Origin: a bacterium A37T11
GTDB taxonomy: Bacteria; Bacteroidota; Bacteroidia; Sphingobacteriales; Sphingobacteriaceae
Assembly: GCA_900109895.1 (NCBI GenBank)
Contig: FOBR01000007.1
Span: 141,513 to 205,512 of the forward strand
DNA: 64,000 nucleotides
Direction: 5' to 3'
Shown: positions 50,106 through 59,517 of the stretch, piece by piece
Position numbering within the stretch: position 1 is the first letter of the stretch
How the letters are laid out: each line of letters opens with the position of its first letter
Made by a program: the position numbers and the translations under genes
Notes under the pieces: model-generated
The model's input: the letters and a program-made list of their open reading frames with translations, nothing else
Databases searched by the model: none
Told to the model about the DNA's origin: nothing

Positions 50106-52355
50106 CTATTTCTTCCATTTAAGACGAAGGCTATTAACCACCACACTAACACTGCTCAGAGCCATGGCAGCACCAGCGATCATTGGATTGAGGAGAAATC
50201 CATTGACCGGATACAATACACCAGCAGCCAACGGTATGCCAATGATGTTGTAAATAAATGCCCAAAATAAATTCTGGTGAAGCGTAGTAACCGTAAGCTT
50301 GGATAAATGGATGGCCAGTGGTATTTTTCCCAAATCACTGGATATTATGGTCATCTTCGCCACATCCATCGCTATATCGCTGCCTTTTCCCATGGCAATG
50401 CTGACATCCGCCTGAGCCAAAGCATTGCTATCATTAATGCCATCACCAACCATGGCCACAATTTTTCCATTAGTTTGAAGCTTTTTGATAAAAAATGCTT
50501 TATCAGCCGGAAGCATACCAGCCAGGAAATGGGTAATGCCCGTTTGTTTGGCAACCGCTTCGGCGGTTTGCAAATTGTCACCAGTAAGCATGTGCACCTC
50601 GATCCCTTGCCGCTGAAGATCGGCGATCGCTTTGGCAGAGGAAGGTTTAATCTGGTCAGAAATGGCAATTGTAGCCAAAACTTGCTGGCTGTTGGTAAAA
50701 AGAATGACAGTTTGAGCCCTGTTAAGATGCTCTTTAAGCCAATTTTCAACATCCGCAGCAATGATGATCCCTTTGCTGCGGATGAGTGTTTCGTTGCCTA
50801 TATAATAGGTATCATCCAGATAGATACCACGAATACCCTGCCCGCTGATGTTTTCGATGCCTATTCCGGATAGCTGTTCCGCCTTATTTTTTAAATAGCT
50901 GGTCACCGCTCCCGCCAAAGGATGTTCCGAAGCGCTTTCTATACTAAACAAAATGTTCAGCCCAGAGGATGTCTGGGGTACAAACCAGTGTAGCTGGTCA
51001 ACGGTAGGATTCCCTTCAGTAATAGTGCCAGTCTTATCCAAAATAACGGTATTTACCTTTCGGGCATCTTCAAGGCTTTGCGCGTCTTTAATTAAAATAC
51101 CTTCTGAAGCCGCTTTACCTATCCCTACCATGATGGCAGTAGGCGTAGCCAACCCCAACGCACACGGGCAAGCGATAACCAATACCGTGACCAAGGCCAG
51201 AAAACCTTGAGTCATGGCGTTTTCACCACCAAAAATAAACCACCCGGTGGCAGCTAAGAGGGCTATGAGCATTACAACAGGCACGAATATCCCGGCAATC
51301 TTGTCAACTAGCTTCTGAACGGGTGCTTTGCTGCCTTGAGCATCCTGTACCATTTTGATAATTTGAGCCAATAGGGTTTCCCCACCTACTTTTTCTGCAG
51401 AAAATTGAAAGCTTCCTTTCTGATTGATCGTCCCCGCAAAAACCTTTTCTCCGGTTTTTTTTAGCAAAGGGAGGGGTTCTCCGCTGATCATACTCTCGTC
51501 TACATAGGATTCTCCGGAAATGACTGCCCCGTCTACCGCAATTTTTTCGCCGGGTTTGACCAGAATGACTTGGCCTGGATGGATGCTGGCAATAGGCATC
51601 TCCATTTGATGACCGCCTTCGTGTACCACCGTCACCATTTTGGGCTGTAGTCCCATGAGCTTCTTGATGGATGATGAGGTACTGCCTTTCGCCTTTTCTT
51701 CCAGTAACTTTCCGAATAAAACGAAGGTGATCACCACCGCTGCAGTTTCAAAGTATACGTGGGGATGCATTCCGCGGCTGTGCCAGAATTCTGGAAACAA
51801 CGTGTTAAATAGGCTGAAAATGTAAGCTATCCCTGCGCTTAAAGCGACCAAGGTATCCATATTGGCCGAGTTGTGCTTGGCTTGTTTATAAGCCCCAATA
51901 AAAAATTGACGCCCAAATATCAAAACCACCGGTGTTGCCAAAGCCCACATCAGGTAATTGGCGTAACGCCATTCCATCAAAGCAGGTATCATGGCGATCA
52001 CGAGCAACGGAACAGAAAGCACCGTGGCACAGACTGTTTTTCGCTTCAGCGCCTTAAAATGTGCTTGCTGGAGGTTTTCCAAACTTTCTTTGGCATCCTC
52101 ACTTTCATCAATCATGAGGTCATAACCCACTTTCTGGAGGGCAGCTTTTAACTGATGGGCATCGGTCAAGCTGGGCACAAATTCGATCTGCGCTTGGCCA
52201 TTGCCGTAATTGACGCTCGCTTGCACAACGCCCGGCTGCATTTTAAGAACGTTTTCACTGCTAGCGGCACAAGATGCACAGCTCATGTTTAATACTGGGA
52301 ATGTTTTATGTGTCGTTGTGTTATTGCCAGTTATTATTTTATTTGCGGTGGCCAT
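50106..52355 (-). CDS. copA: Copper-exporting P-type ATPase
   Basis: 749 residues. One N-terminal HMA domain (about 18-85, NMSCASCAAS), eight transmembrane helices, C-P-C near 395 (ACPCALGLATPTAIMVG), the phosphorylated aspartate in DKTGTITEG (about 438), and MVGDGINDSNALAQADVSIAMG (about 650). Pumps Cu(I) out of the cytoplasm. Upstream is an AraC regulator and downstream an HMA chaperone, on the same strand. Confidence 0.95.
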   Translation of the reverse strand: MATANKIITGNNTTTHKTFPVLNMSCASCAASSENVLKMQPGVVQASVNYGNGQAQIEFVPSLTDAHQLKAALQKVGYDLMIDESEDAKESLENLQQAHFKALKRKTVCATVLSVPLLVIAMIPALMEWRYANYLMWALATPVVLIFGRQFFIGAYKQAKHNSANMDTLVALSAGIAYIFSLFNTLFPEFWHSRGMHPHVYFETAAVVITFVLFGKLLEEKAKGSTSSSIKKLMGLQPKMVTVVHEGGHQMEMPIASIHPGQVILVKPGEKIAVDGAVISGESYVDESMISGEPLPLLKKTGEKVFAGTINQKGSFQFSAEKVGGETLLAQIIKMVQDAQGSKAPVQKLVDKIAGIFVPVVMLIALLAATGWFIFGGENAMTQGFLALVTVLVIACPCALGLATPTAIMVGIGKAASEGILIKDAQSLEDARKVNTVILDKTGTITEGNPTVDQLHWFVPQTSSGLNILFSIESASEHPLAGAVTSYLKNKAEQLSGIGIENISGQGIRGIYLDDTYYIGNETLIRSKGIIIAADVENWLKEHLNRAQTVILFTNSQQVLATIAISDQIKPSSAKAIADLQRQGIEVHMLTGDNLQTAEAVAKQTGITHFLAGMLPADKAFFIKKLQTNGKIVAMVGDGINDSNALAQADVSIAMGKGSDIAMDVAKMTIISSDLGKIPLAIHLSKLTVTTLHQNLFWAFIYNIIGIPLAAGVLYPVNGFLLNPMIAGAAMALSSVSVVVNSLRLKWKK

Positions 52356-52454
52356 GATCTTAAATTTTACAACACAAAGGTCGGGAACCAGATGGGCGAT
52401 ACTATTATATAATTGTGGATAAAGTTTATAAAAGGTCTTTTAAAAACTGAAACT

Positions 52455-53039
52455 TTATCCCGTAAATTTTTCTTTTTTATCACCAATACTGTCCAGGGAC
52501 TGCCGTAATGCCGAACCATGCGCCTTAAATTGGGAAGGGGTCAGCTCGGTGATCTTTTTAAACTGCGCAGAAAGATGTGCTACACTGCTATAGCCCATCT
52601 TGTAAGCTATTTCACTTAAGGTAAGTTCCTGGTAGGCGAGCAATTCTTTGACTTTCTCTATTTTCTGGAGAATGATGAACTGTTCGATCGTGATTCCGGC
52701 CCTGGTAGAAAAAAGTTTGCTGAGCTGCGAATACTCTTTGTTCAACTCGTTTGACAGGACTTCAGAAAAAAGGGTATGCCCGTTCTCAAGGTGATGTATG
52801 TGGGTAATGATAATGGCTTTGATCTTTTCGACCAATTGGTTCCGCGGGTCATCCACAATTTCAAATCCCAGCGATTTTAGTTTTACGTTGAGTTGTTGAA
52901 GCTGCAAGCTGTCAAGAGGATCCGCTAGCTGTGCCAAACCCAGTTGTGTACGTACAGGCTGAAAACCCAACTCATGGATCGCTTGCTCCACAGCCTGGAT
53001 GCAGCGAGGGCAGACCATATTCTTGATAGCAATGTCCAT
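52455..53039 (-). CDS. AraC-family regulator with N-terminal metal-binding-like domain
   Basis: From ATG 53039 (MDIAIKNMVCPRCIQAVEQA) the protein has 194 residues; the preceding frame (53040-53072) is hydrophobic and implausible as a protein start. The N-terminus is HMA-like with CxxC (C10, C13); a linker (about 75-105) leads to the AraC HTH pair (about 105-180, LTLSEIAYKMGYSSVAHLSA). It should sense copper and control the copA gene 100 bp downstream. Confidence 0.85.
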   Translation of the reverse strand: MDIAIKNMVCPRCIQAVEQAIHELGFQPVRTQLGLAQLADPLDSLQLQQLNVKLKSLGFEIVDDPRNQLVEKIKAIIITHIHHLENGHTLFSEVLSNELNKEYSQLSKLFSTRAGITIEQFIILQKIEKVKELLAYQELTLSEIAYKMGYSSVAHLSAQFKKITELTPSQFKAHGSALRQSLDSIGDKKEKFTG

Positions 53040-53115
53040 GAGATAAAGGTACAAAAAAATCCGTAGCAGCACAAATTGGCGGGCTACGGATTTCTAAGAT
53101 ACTATAAAAAGGTTA

Positions 53116-53826
53116 CTAAAGTAACTCAAAAACTACCTGAACCTGATAGTTCAGTTTTATTTTTTTGACATCCAGATCAGGGCTTCCACTTTCCATGCTA
53201 TCGGCACTGCCTGATTTAAAAGCCATCACTCTCATAACCGGCATCGCTACGCCACCACCATCGTCGTTGTTGTCTGTAACTTCAATGGCTTTGCCTAGGG
53301 TATCGCCTAGTGTTTGGGCAAGAATGGTTGCTTTGTTTTTGGCCGAATTCACCGCTTTTATACGCAGGCTATTCCGCAGTTCATCCATCTTAGAGTAATC
53401 TAATCGACTAATGCCGCTTGATTGAATGCCTTTGCTGTTAACGCCATCCAATAAGGCATTTACATTATTTAGATTAGATAATTTAATACGGTATTGCTTA
53501 CTAGCAAGAAATCCCGGATCTTTTTTCTTTTTTTCGCTGGAGTAGTTGTAGCTGGAAATGTTATCAATCATCAGGTCCTCTTTCTTTACGCCTGCTTCCG
53601 TTGCAGCCGCATACAATTGCTTTTCCAGCTCGTCAATGGTTACTTTGTTCTTGTTCCCACTGTCTTTAAAATATTCTTTTAATGACAGGCTGATATAGAT
53701 GATATCTGGTGTCACTTCTTCTTCTGATGATCCGGATACTTGAATTTTACGACGCAGATCCACGTTTTGGGCAAATGCAGTGAAAGCAAGTGTGCTTAAA
53801 ATAACTGCGGATAATAGTTTTTTCAT
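53116..53826 (-). CDS. SIMPL-domain (DUF541) exported protein
   Basis: 236 residues with a signal peptide (about 1-19, AFTAFAQ). The SIMPL/DUF541 core covers about 24-232 (IQVSGSSEEEVTPDIIYISL near the start, RIKAVNSAKNKATILAQTLG near 160). Periplasmic or surface protein of unknown role. Confidence 0.88.
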   Translation of the reverse strand: MKKLLSAVILSTLAFTAFAQNVDLRRKIQVSGSSEEEVTPDIIYISLSLKEYFKDSGNKNKVTIDELEKQLYAAATEAGVKKEDLMIDNISSYNYSSEKKKKDPGFLASKQYRIKLSNLNNVNALLDGVNSKGIQSSGISRLDYSKMDELRNSLRIKAVNSAKNKATILAQTLGDTLGKAIEVTDNNDDGGGVAMPVMRVMAFKSGSADSMESGSPDLDVKKIKLNYQVQVVFELL

Positions 53827-53993
53827 GTTTGTTTGTTATTTTGTTTGGCAAGGTGTAAATACCGTGCCATTTCCATAACAAACGTAGATTTTTATCTGGG
53901 TGCTACATAAACAGGCAAAAGTTCATGTTTGGTACAATCTTAAACTTTTCCTACTTTTAGCCCGTTAAGGGTTGGATGAATTAACAAAAGTAC

Positions 53994-54767
53994 ATGTCAG
54001 ATAGTTCAAAAACACATGAGGTTATTTCTTATTACGATGGTGTGGTGCAATCTAAACTGGGTAGTTACCTCTATGGCAATCCGCGGATAGAAGAAGCGTA
54101 TAAAACCATTGTGAAATACAGGCCAGCCTCTCCAAATCCGCTGAATATATTGGAAGTTGGTTGTGGGGTAGGTGATATCTGCCATCGTATGAACAGGCAA
54201 TGGCCACAAGCCCAAATCACCGGTATAGATATAAGCCCCGGTTCTATTGATACGGCAAAAAAACTGTTTGCCAATGACCATACCCATTTTATAGCGGGCA
54301 TACTTACGGAGGAAACGTTTAATGAGTCGTTTGACATGATCATTTTTATGGACGTTTATGAACATATTGCTGTTGAAGATAGGCCTGTGGTGCATGCAGC
54401 CATAAAAAAGCTTCTTAAAAATAAAGGGAGATTGATCCTCTCTGTACCTACTCCTCATAATCTGACTTGGTCTGCCGTGCATAAACCAGAAACGATGCAA
54501 CCTGTGGATGAGCATATCAGTCTTCAGGTCATAACCCGGCTTGCCCTGGAAACAGGTACAGAGGTTTTGTTATATCAAATAAGGGATATATGGAACGTAG
54601 GCGACTACGCACATGTTGTTTTTGAAAAAAATGATGATTTTGAAGCTGCTTTTTTCCATCCTAAACCGGTAACTTTTTCCTATAGGGTATTGCGGAGGTC
54701 TAAGCGCATATGGAAAAGGATAACCGGGACTTTTAAGGCTGCAAAACTTAAAGGAAAGTTAAAATAA
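53994..54767 (+). CDS. Class I SAM-dependent methyltransferase
   Basis: 257 residues. SAM-binding motif I ILEVGCGVGDICHRM (about 50-64), ITGIDISPGSI (about 74-84), and FDMIIFMDVYEHIAVEDRPV (about 112-131). Starts a three-gene operon with a glycosyltransferase (1 bp gap) and a flippase (6 bp gap), so it probably modifies a surface glycan or its lipid carrier. Confidence 0.88.
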   Translation: MSDSSKTHEVISYYDGVVQSKLGSYLYGNPRIEEAYKTIVKYRPASPNPLNILEVGCGVGDICHRMNRQWPQAQITGIDISPGSIDTAKKLFANDHTHFIAGILTEETFNESFDMIIFMDVYEHIAVEDRPVVHAAIKKLLKNKGRLILSVPTPHNLTWSAVHKPETMQPVDEHISLQVITRLALETGTEVLLYQIRDIWNVGDYAHVVFEKNDDFEAAFFHPKPVTFSYRVLRRSKRIWKRITGTFKAAKLKGKLK

Positions 54768-54768
54768 C

Positions 54769-55887
54769 ATGGAGCCTTTGCGGTTGTGCATTATCAAGCC
54801 GAATAAATCTGCCTATTCGGAAACTTTTATTCAAACGCATATTGAACTGCTGCAGGCTGAAAAATATGTGCTATACGGGGGCGATTTTCCGGTTTATGGG
54901 CCAGGTCACAAATTTTTGATACGTAATTGGGTCGGATTAGCCAGCTATTTGGTGCAAAAGCGTTTTTTGAAAAGGACGCAGATCGCCGTTCGCAATCGGG
55001 CGCTTGTCAATTTCCTGACTTTCCATCGAATTCAGGTCGTACTGGCTGAATATGGAACGGTGGGAGCTACAATTGCCAGCGCCTGCCAGTCGGCAGGTGT
55101 TCCCATTGTGATACATTTTCATGGGGCAGATGCACATCATCAGGGCACCTTAAAGCGATTCTCGTCACGGTATAAAAGCGCATTTGACTATGCTAAGGCG
55201 ATGGTAGTGGTTTCAAACGATATGCTAGCGCAACTAGTAGCATTGGGGGCTAGCCCGGACAAGATCAAGCTAATTCCGTACGGTGTCAATATAGACCTCT
55301 TTAAACAGGTAGTCATTGGAAATAATCAAAACTTTTTGAATATTGGACGGATGGTTGAAAAGAAAGCCCCGCTGCTAACGATCTCCGCATTTAAAGAAGT
55401 GGTGAGCCAATTCCCGGATGCCCATCTGTATATCGTCGGAGATGGACGACTTCGCAAAATCGCAGAACAAAAGGTGAAAGAATGGGGGCTTGGACCTTTG
55501 GTGACATTTACGGGTGTTTTAAAAAGAAAAGATATTCTGGAACTCATGGCCCGGAGCTGCTGTTATGTACAACATTCTGTCACGGCATCAGATGGAGATA
55601 TGGAGGGCACACCAAATACTATTTTAGAGGCTTCTGCAGCAGGTCTGCCTATTGTCAGTACCAGGCATGCGGGTATTAAAGAAGCGGTGATAGACGGAGT
55701 TACTGGATATTTGGTAGATGAATACGACGTTGCTGGTATGGCTGAAGGGATGAAAAAGGTTCTTGCATCCAGAGAAAAGGCCATCCAGATGGGTAAGGCG
55801 GGTAGGGAATATATGGCTGGCCACTACGATGTGAAAAAACAAATTTTAAAATTGGATACCGTTTTGAGGGAGGCAGCTGGCCTGTAG
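54769..55887 (+). CDS. Glycosyltransferase family 4
   Basis: 372 residues, GT-B fold. NIGRMVEKKAPLLTISAF (about 190-207), YIVGDGRLRKIAEQKVKEWG (about 223-242) and GTPNTILEASAAGLPIVSTR (about 281-300) are donor-site motifs. Middle gene of the methyltransferase-glycosyltransferase-flippase operon. Confidence 0.93.
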   Translation: MEPLRLCIIKPNKSAYSETFIQTHIELLQAEKYVLYGGDFPVYGPGHKFLIRNWVGLASYLVQKRFLKRTQIAVRNRALVNFLTFHRIQVVLAEYGTVGATIASACQSAGVPIVIHFHGADAHHQGTLKRFSSRYKSAFDYAKAMVVVSNDMLAQLVALGASPDKIKLIPYGVNIDLFKQVVIGNNQNFLNIGRMVEKKAPLLTISAFKEVVSQFPDAHLYIVGDGRLRKIAEQKVKEWGLGPLVTFTGVLKRKDILELMARSCCYVQHSVTASDGDMEGTPNTILEASAAGLPIVSTRHAGIKEAVIDGVTGYLVDEYDVAGMAEGMKKVLASREKAIQMGKAGREYMAGHYDVKKQILKLDTVLREAAGL

Positions 55888-55893
55888 CATCAC

Positions 55894-57378
55894 ATGAACC
55901 TCATAAAAAAACAAGGTATTTATAACAGTATATGGCTTTATCTGGGTACTGCGCTTGGCTTTGTGAACCTGATTATTATTTTTCAGCGAAGCCTTACTAT
56001 TGAACAGATTGGTTTTTATAATCTTTTAATTGCGTTGGTGGCGCTCTTCAACCAGTTTGCCAGCCTTGGCATAAGCAATGTGATAACCCGATATCTTCCG
56101 GTGTTCAGGACGCCCGATCATAAACACCATGGTTTTGCTACGTATGTTTTTCTGCTATGTGGAGTTTCTTTTGGCCTGTTTAGCGCCTTATTTTATGTGT
56201 TTAGGGAACAGGTAATCGCCTTTAAAGGTGGTAAAGCTGCTACAGCGTCGTTATTGAGCAATTACTACCCATATATTTTGCCTATTGCAGGTTGTGCGCT
56301 TTTATTTCTGATTCAGGAAACTTTTGCCAGAACCATCTTTAAAACTATTTTTCCATCTTTTTTACGCGAGATAGTACTTAGACTCTCAGCTACTGTGGGG
56401 GCGTTGTTAGTGTTGGGAGGATGGGTTGGATATGGTGGCTTTATAAATATTTATTTATTTACTAATATCCTATTGGTGATGATCATTAGCGGGTATGTCT
56501 ATTCCATCAAAGCATATAGCATAGCCCCCATGGATTATAAAATTCAGGAAAATCTGAAGCCAATGCTCTATTTCGGATTTTATTCGACATTGAGCGGTGG
56601 TTCTTTTTCATTGCTTCAGAACCTGGATGTTATTTTACTGAAATTTTTCTCCGGCGAGGCAATGGTAGGAGTTTACAGTACCTTTTTTGCCATTGCCCAA
56701 GTGATCACCCTTCCAGCAAAAGCTCTTAATATTACTTCATACCAAATCATTGCCAATGCCTGGAAGGAAAACGAGCTTGAAAAAATTAATCGGATTTATG
56801 GTAAAACGACGATCATCCAATGCCTGGTGGGTAGTCTTCTGCTAACTGGAATGATCATTAATCGGGAGAATCTTCTTAATTTATTACACAAACCGGAATA
56901 CCGCGACCATTTTAACGTGCTTATTGTTGTAGGGCTTACTTTTTTAATTGACGCCACTGGGGGAATCAACCAAGCTATTGTAGGCTTTTCTAAGCATTAC
57001 AGGCTGGTGATGGTGGTCATGATAGCAGCGTCAATAGTATGTTTCTTGTTAAATATATGGTTAATTCCTACGTTTAATCTATTAGGGGCTGCTTTTAGCT
57101 ACCTGATCACAATATCGTTAACCAATTTTACTTTTTGGCTCTATCTAAAACTCAACTATCATATGCAGCCTTTTAGCGGAAAGATCCTGCTGATCTTTTT
57201 GACGGCGGGTATATGCATTGGTGTCGGTATCGTCATACCTCCCTTTGCAAATCTGGTCTTCGATATAATATTTCGATCGGGTATAGTAATGATTTTGTAT
57301 GCCCTTATTTCCTATATGCTGGGCGTGTCACCCGAGTTCAATGAAATCATTGATAAATACCTCCCTCGCAGAAAATAG
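55894..57378 (+). CDS. Polysaccharide flippase (Wzx/MATE-type)
   Basis: 494 residues with 12-14 hydrophobic helices (first about 12-33, YLGTALGFVNLIIIF). Typical of oligosaccharide flippases of the MVF/PST superfamily that export lipid-linked repeats across the inner membrane. Last gene of the operon starting at 53994. Confidence 0.88.
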   Translation: MNLIKKQGIYNSIWLYLGTALGFVNLIIIFQRSLTIEQIGFYNLLIALVALFNQFASLGISNVITRYLPVFRTPDHKHHGFATYVFLLCGVSFGLFSALFYVFREQVIAFKGGKAATASLLSNYYPYILPIAGCALLFLIQETFARTIFKTIFPSFLREIVLRLSATVGALLVLGGWVGYGGFINIYLFTNILLVMIISGYVYSIKAYSIAPMDYKIQENLKPMLYFGFYSTLSGGSFSLLQNLDVILLKFFSGEAMVGVYSTFFAIAQVITLPAKALNITSYQIIANAWKENELEKINRIYGKTTIIQCLVGSLLLTGMIINRENLLNLLHKPEYRDHFNVLIVVGLTFLIDATGGINQAIVGFSKHYRLVMVVMIAASIVCFLLNIWLIPTFNLLGAAFSYLITISLTNFTFWLYLKLNYHMQPFSGKILLIFLTAGICIGVGIVIPPFANLVFDIIFRSGIVMILYALISYMLGVSPEFNEIIDKYLPRRK

Positions 57379-57398
57379 CAAAGGAGAATGGTTATTTA

Positions 57399-58142
57399 TC
57401 AGATGACCTGCACCCCCCTCGCAAAACCATCAATGGCCGGATGGTTGGGTTTCAGATCGGTTACCAGGTAATGAATGGCATTTAAGCTGCATACTTTCAT
57501 TTTTTGAACGGTGCCTAGTTTTTCGGCAATGCTTAGTATCGCGATCTTTTGGGAACAACGTAACATGGCTTTTTTGATCTGGACCACCTCCCAGTCTGAA
57601 TCGGTCACGCCGTCTTCCACCGAAATGCTGTTGGTGCCTAAGAGGCAGAGGTCTACCCTTATTTCAGATAACTGGTTGATCACTTGGGAACCGATATTGA
57701 TATTGGTGTTGCGGGCAAGTTTGCCGCCGATCAAAATGACATCCGCATTGGTATGTTCAGCCAATTCCAATGCTACCAGCGGGCTTATGGTAAAAAATGT
57801 GCATTGTAACGTGTCGGGAATGATTCTGGCGAGTTCAAGCATCGTGGTGCCTCCGCCTGCCAATACGGTCATTCCATTTTGTATGAGTTTTAAAGCTTTG
57901 GCTGCAATTTGTTTTTTGGCATCACGGGCATAAACTTCATTTTCCTGAAAGGGATGTTGAAATGATTTGGATAAGGCCCCGCCATAAACTTTTAGCACTT
58001 TTCCATTCTCAGCCAACTCATTCAGATCGCGCCGGATGGTATCTTCCGAAACATTCAGTTGTACGCTCAGATCTGCTGAGAGTACTTTATTATGTAGGTT
58101 TATCTCATGTATAATATAAGCCTGTCGTTCGTCTTTTAACAT
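57399..58142 (-). CDS. DeoR/GlpR-family transcriptional regulator
   Basis: 247 residues. N-terminal HTH (about 4-55, SADLSVQLNVSEDTIRRDLN) and a C-terminal DeoR sensor domain (about 75-240) with a phosphate-binding VLAGGGTTMLELARI (about 95-109). It likely responds to a sugar phosphate; the target is not evident from neighbours. Confidence 0.88.
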   Translation of the reverse strand: MLKDERQAYIIHEINLHNKVLSADLSVQLNVSEDTIRRDLNELAENGKVLKVYGGALSKSFQHPFQENEVYARDAKKQIAAKALKLIQNGMTVLAGGGTTMLELARIIPDTLQCTFFTISPLVALELAEHTNADVILIGGKLARNTNINIGSQVINQLSEIRVDLCLLGTNSISVEDGVTDSDWEVVQIKKAMLRCSQKIAILSIAEKLGTVQKMKVCSLNAIHYLVTDLKPNHPAIDGFARGVQVI

Positions 58143-58223
58143 TGTTTTTGAATTGCAGCCGTAAATGTAAGCCTTTTTTGGAGTTTTTCAATAGGCGGGG
58201 GATTTACAAATCAGTATAAGGTC

Positions 58224-59372
58224 TTATTTTATTAAATGATTATAAAGGCTATTCAGTACGGCACGGGTAAAATTGTTATATTCACCGGTGTAACCCGTAT
58301 GGCAGCCATTGGTGATCACTACAATCCCGAATTTCATTTTCGGTTCAAAAAACATGGAACTATATAAGCCATAGGCGTTTCCTGAGTGGCCTACCATGTG
58401 CTCACCGGGCACAAGGTCGTAAAAGTTCATCATGGCCATACCGTAGCCCTCTGCGGTATTTGAGATCTGTTTTTGCATTAATTTTGCATATTTTTTGGGC
58501 ATAATACTTATGCCATTGGCTTTCCCGTAATTCATATGCATAATCATATAACGGGCCAGGTCTGTGGCCGAGATCTTCATGCCGCCAGTGGGTGAAAAAA
58601 CCGGGGTATTATATCCCATTTTATAGTTACGGATAATTTCCTGGTTTGGTTTGTACGCGTCTGCGGCTTTGCTGAACTGTTTGGTACTGTCGTTGTATTC
58701 ATATAGGTTTACAAAACGGGTTTGATCGAGGGAATCCACACAATAGCCCCCGTAAAGTCCTAAAGGGTCGAGTACGTGATGCTTTACATATTGGTCAAAT
58801 CGCTCCCCGGAAGTGATTTCGAGTATGGTGCCCACAATATTGAAGTTCAGATTACAATATTGGTATCCATTGTCGGGCTCATAGTCGTTATAGCATTTTG
58901 CCCAATTGGGATTTTTAGACGGATTGATCGCATCCAGCGTAAAGTAGCCCTGGCTATCATTAATGCTGGACCGGTGGGAAAGGATCATCTTTAGGGTGAT
59001 CTTCTTGTCCGGATATTTAGGGTTGCGAACCTTAAAACCCAGCAGGTCGCTCACATCGTCCTCCAGCGAAAGCTTACCAGCATGGATGAGCTGCATAATG
59101 GAGGTTGCGGAAAATGACTTTGAAATCGACGCAATCCTGAAAATATCACGGTCCGTAAGTGGAATTCCATTTTCCAAATCTTTTAAACCAAAAGAGTGAG
59201 TATAGATAACTTGGTTGTGCTTCACCACGGCTACAGAAAGGCCGACTGCTTCATATTGTTTCATCAGATGTTGGATATCAATCTCCGCTTCCGCCGTTTG
59301 TGCGTGTCCGATTTGTTGCAGAATACCCATTAACAAGATAACCGAAAATATTTTTATAGAATTTTTTACCAT
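58224..59372 (-). CDS. Serine hydrolase, beta-lactamase class C-like
   Basis: 382 residues from ATG 59372 (MVKNSIKIFSVILLMGIL), signal peptide to about HAQ. Active-site Ser in RIASISKSFSATS (S-I-S-K, about 86-89) and the Y-x-N equivalent in YQYCNLNFN (about 173-175). Family covers peptidases, esterases and penicillin-binding relatives; a role in cell-wall recycling is possible. A GHSG motif near the C-terminus replaces the KTG/HxG box. Confidence 0.8.
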   Translation of the reverse strand: MVKNSIKIFSVILLMGILQQIGHAQTAEAEIDIQHLMKQYEAVGLSVAVVKHNQVIYTHSFGLKDLENGIPLTDRDIFRIASISKSFSATSIMQLIHAGKLSLEDDVSDLLGFKVRNPKYPDKKITLKMILSHRSSINDSQGYFTLDAINPSKNPNWAKCYNDYEPDNGYQYCNLNFNIVGTILEITSGERFDQYVKHHVLDPLGLYGGYCVDSLDQTRFVNLYEYNDSTKQFSKAADAYKPNQEIIRNYKMGYNTPVFSPTGGMKISATDLARYMIMHMNYGKANGISIMPKKYAKLMQKQISNTAEGYGMAMMNFYDLVPGEHMVGHSGNAYGLYSSMFFEPKMKFGIVVITNGCHTGYTGEYNNFTRAVLNSLYNHLIK

Positions 59373-59418
59373 GATCAAATTTTTAATTGGTAAAAGTGAT
59401 GATTGTAGGGCATAATTC

Positions 59419-59426
59419 CAAATGTA
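59419..59426 (-). promoter_or_regulatory. -7 box for the serine hydrolase gene
   Basis: CAAATGTA on the plus strand reads TACATTTG on the minus strand, about 47 bp before the start codon. No well-placed TTG is seen. Confidence 0.4.
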
Positions 59427-59517
59427 TTTGCATGTTTCTGCGTTTTATGTAAAAATAAATAGCTGAGAACTTGTAAACGTGTTATTATTGTGATATAATT
59501 GCATAAATATTTATGAA

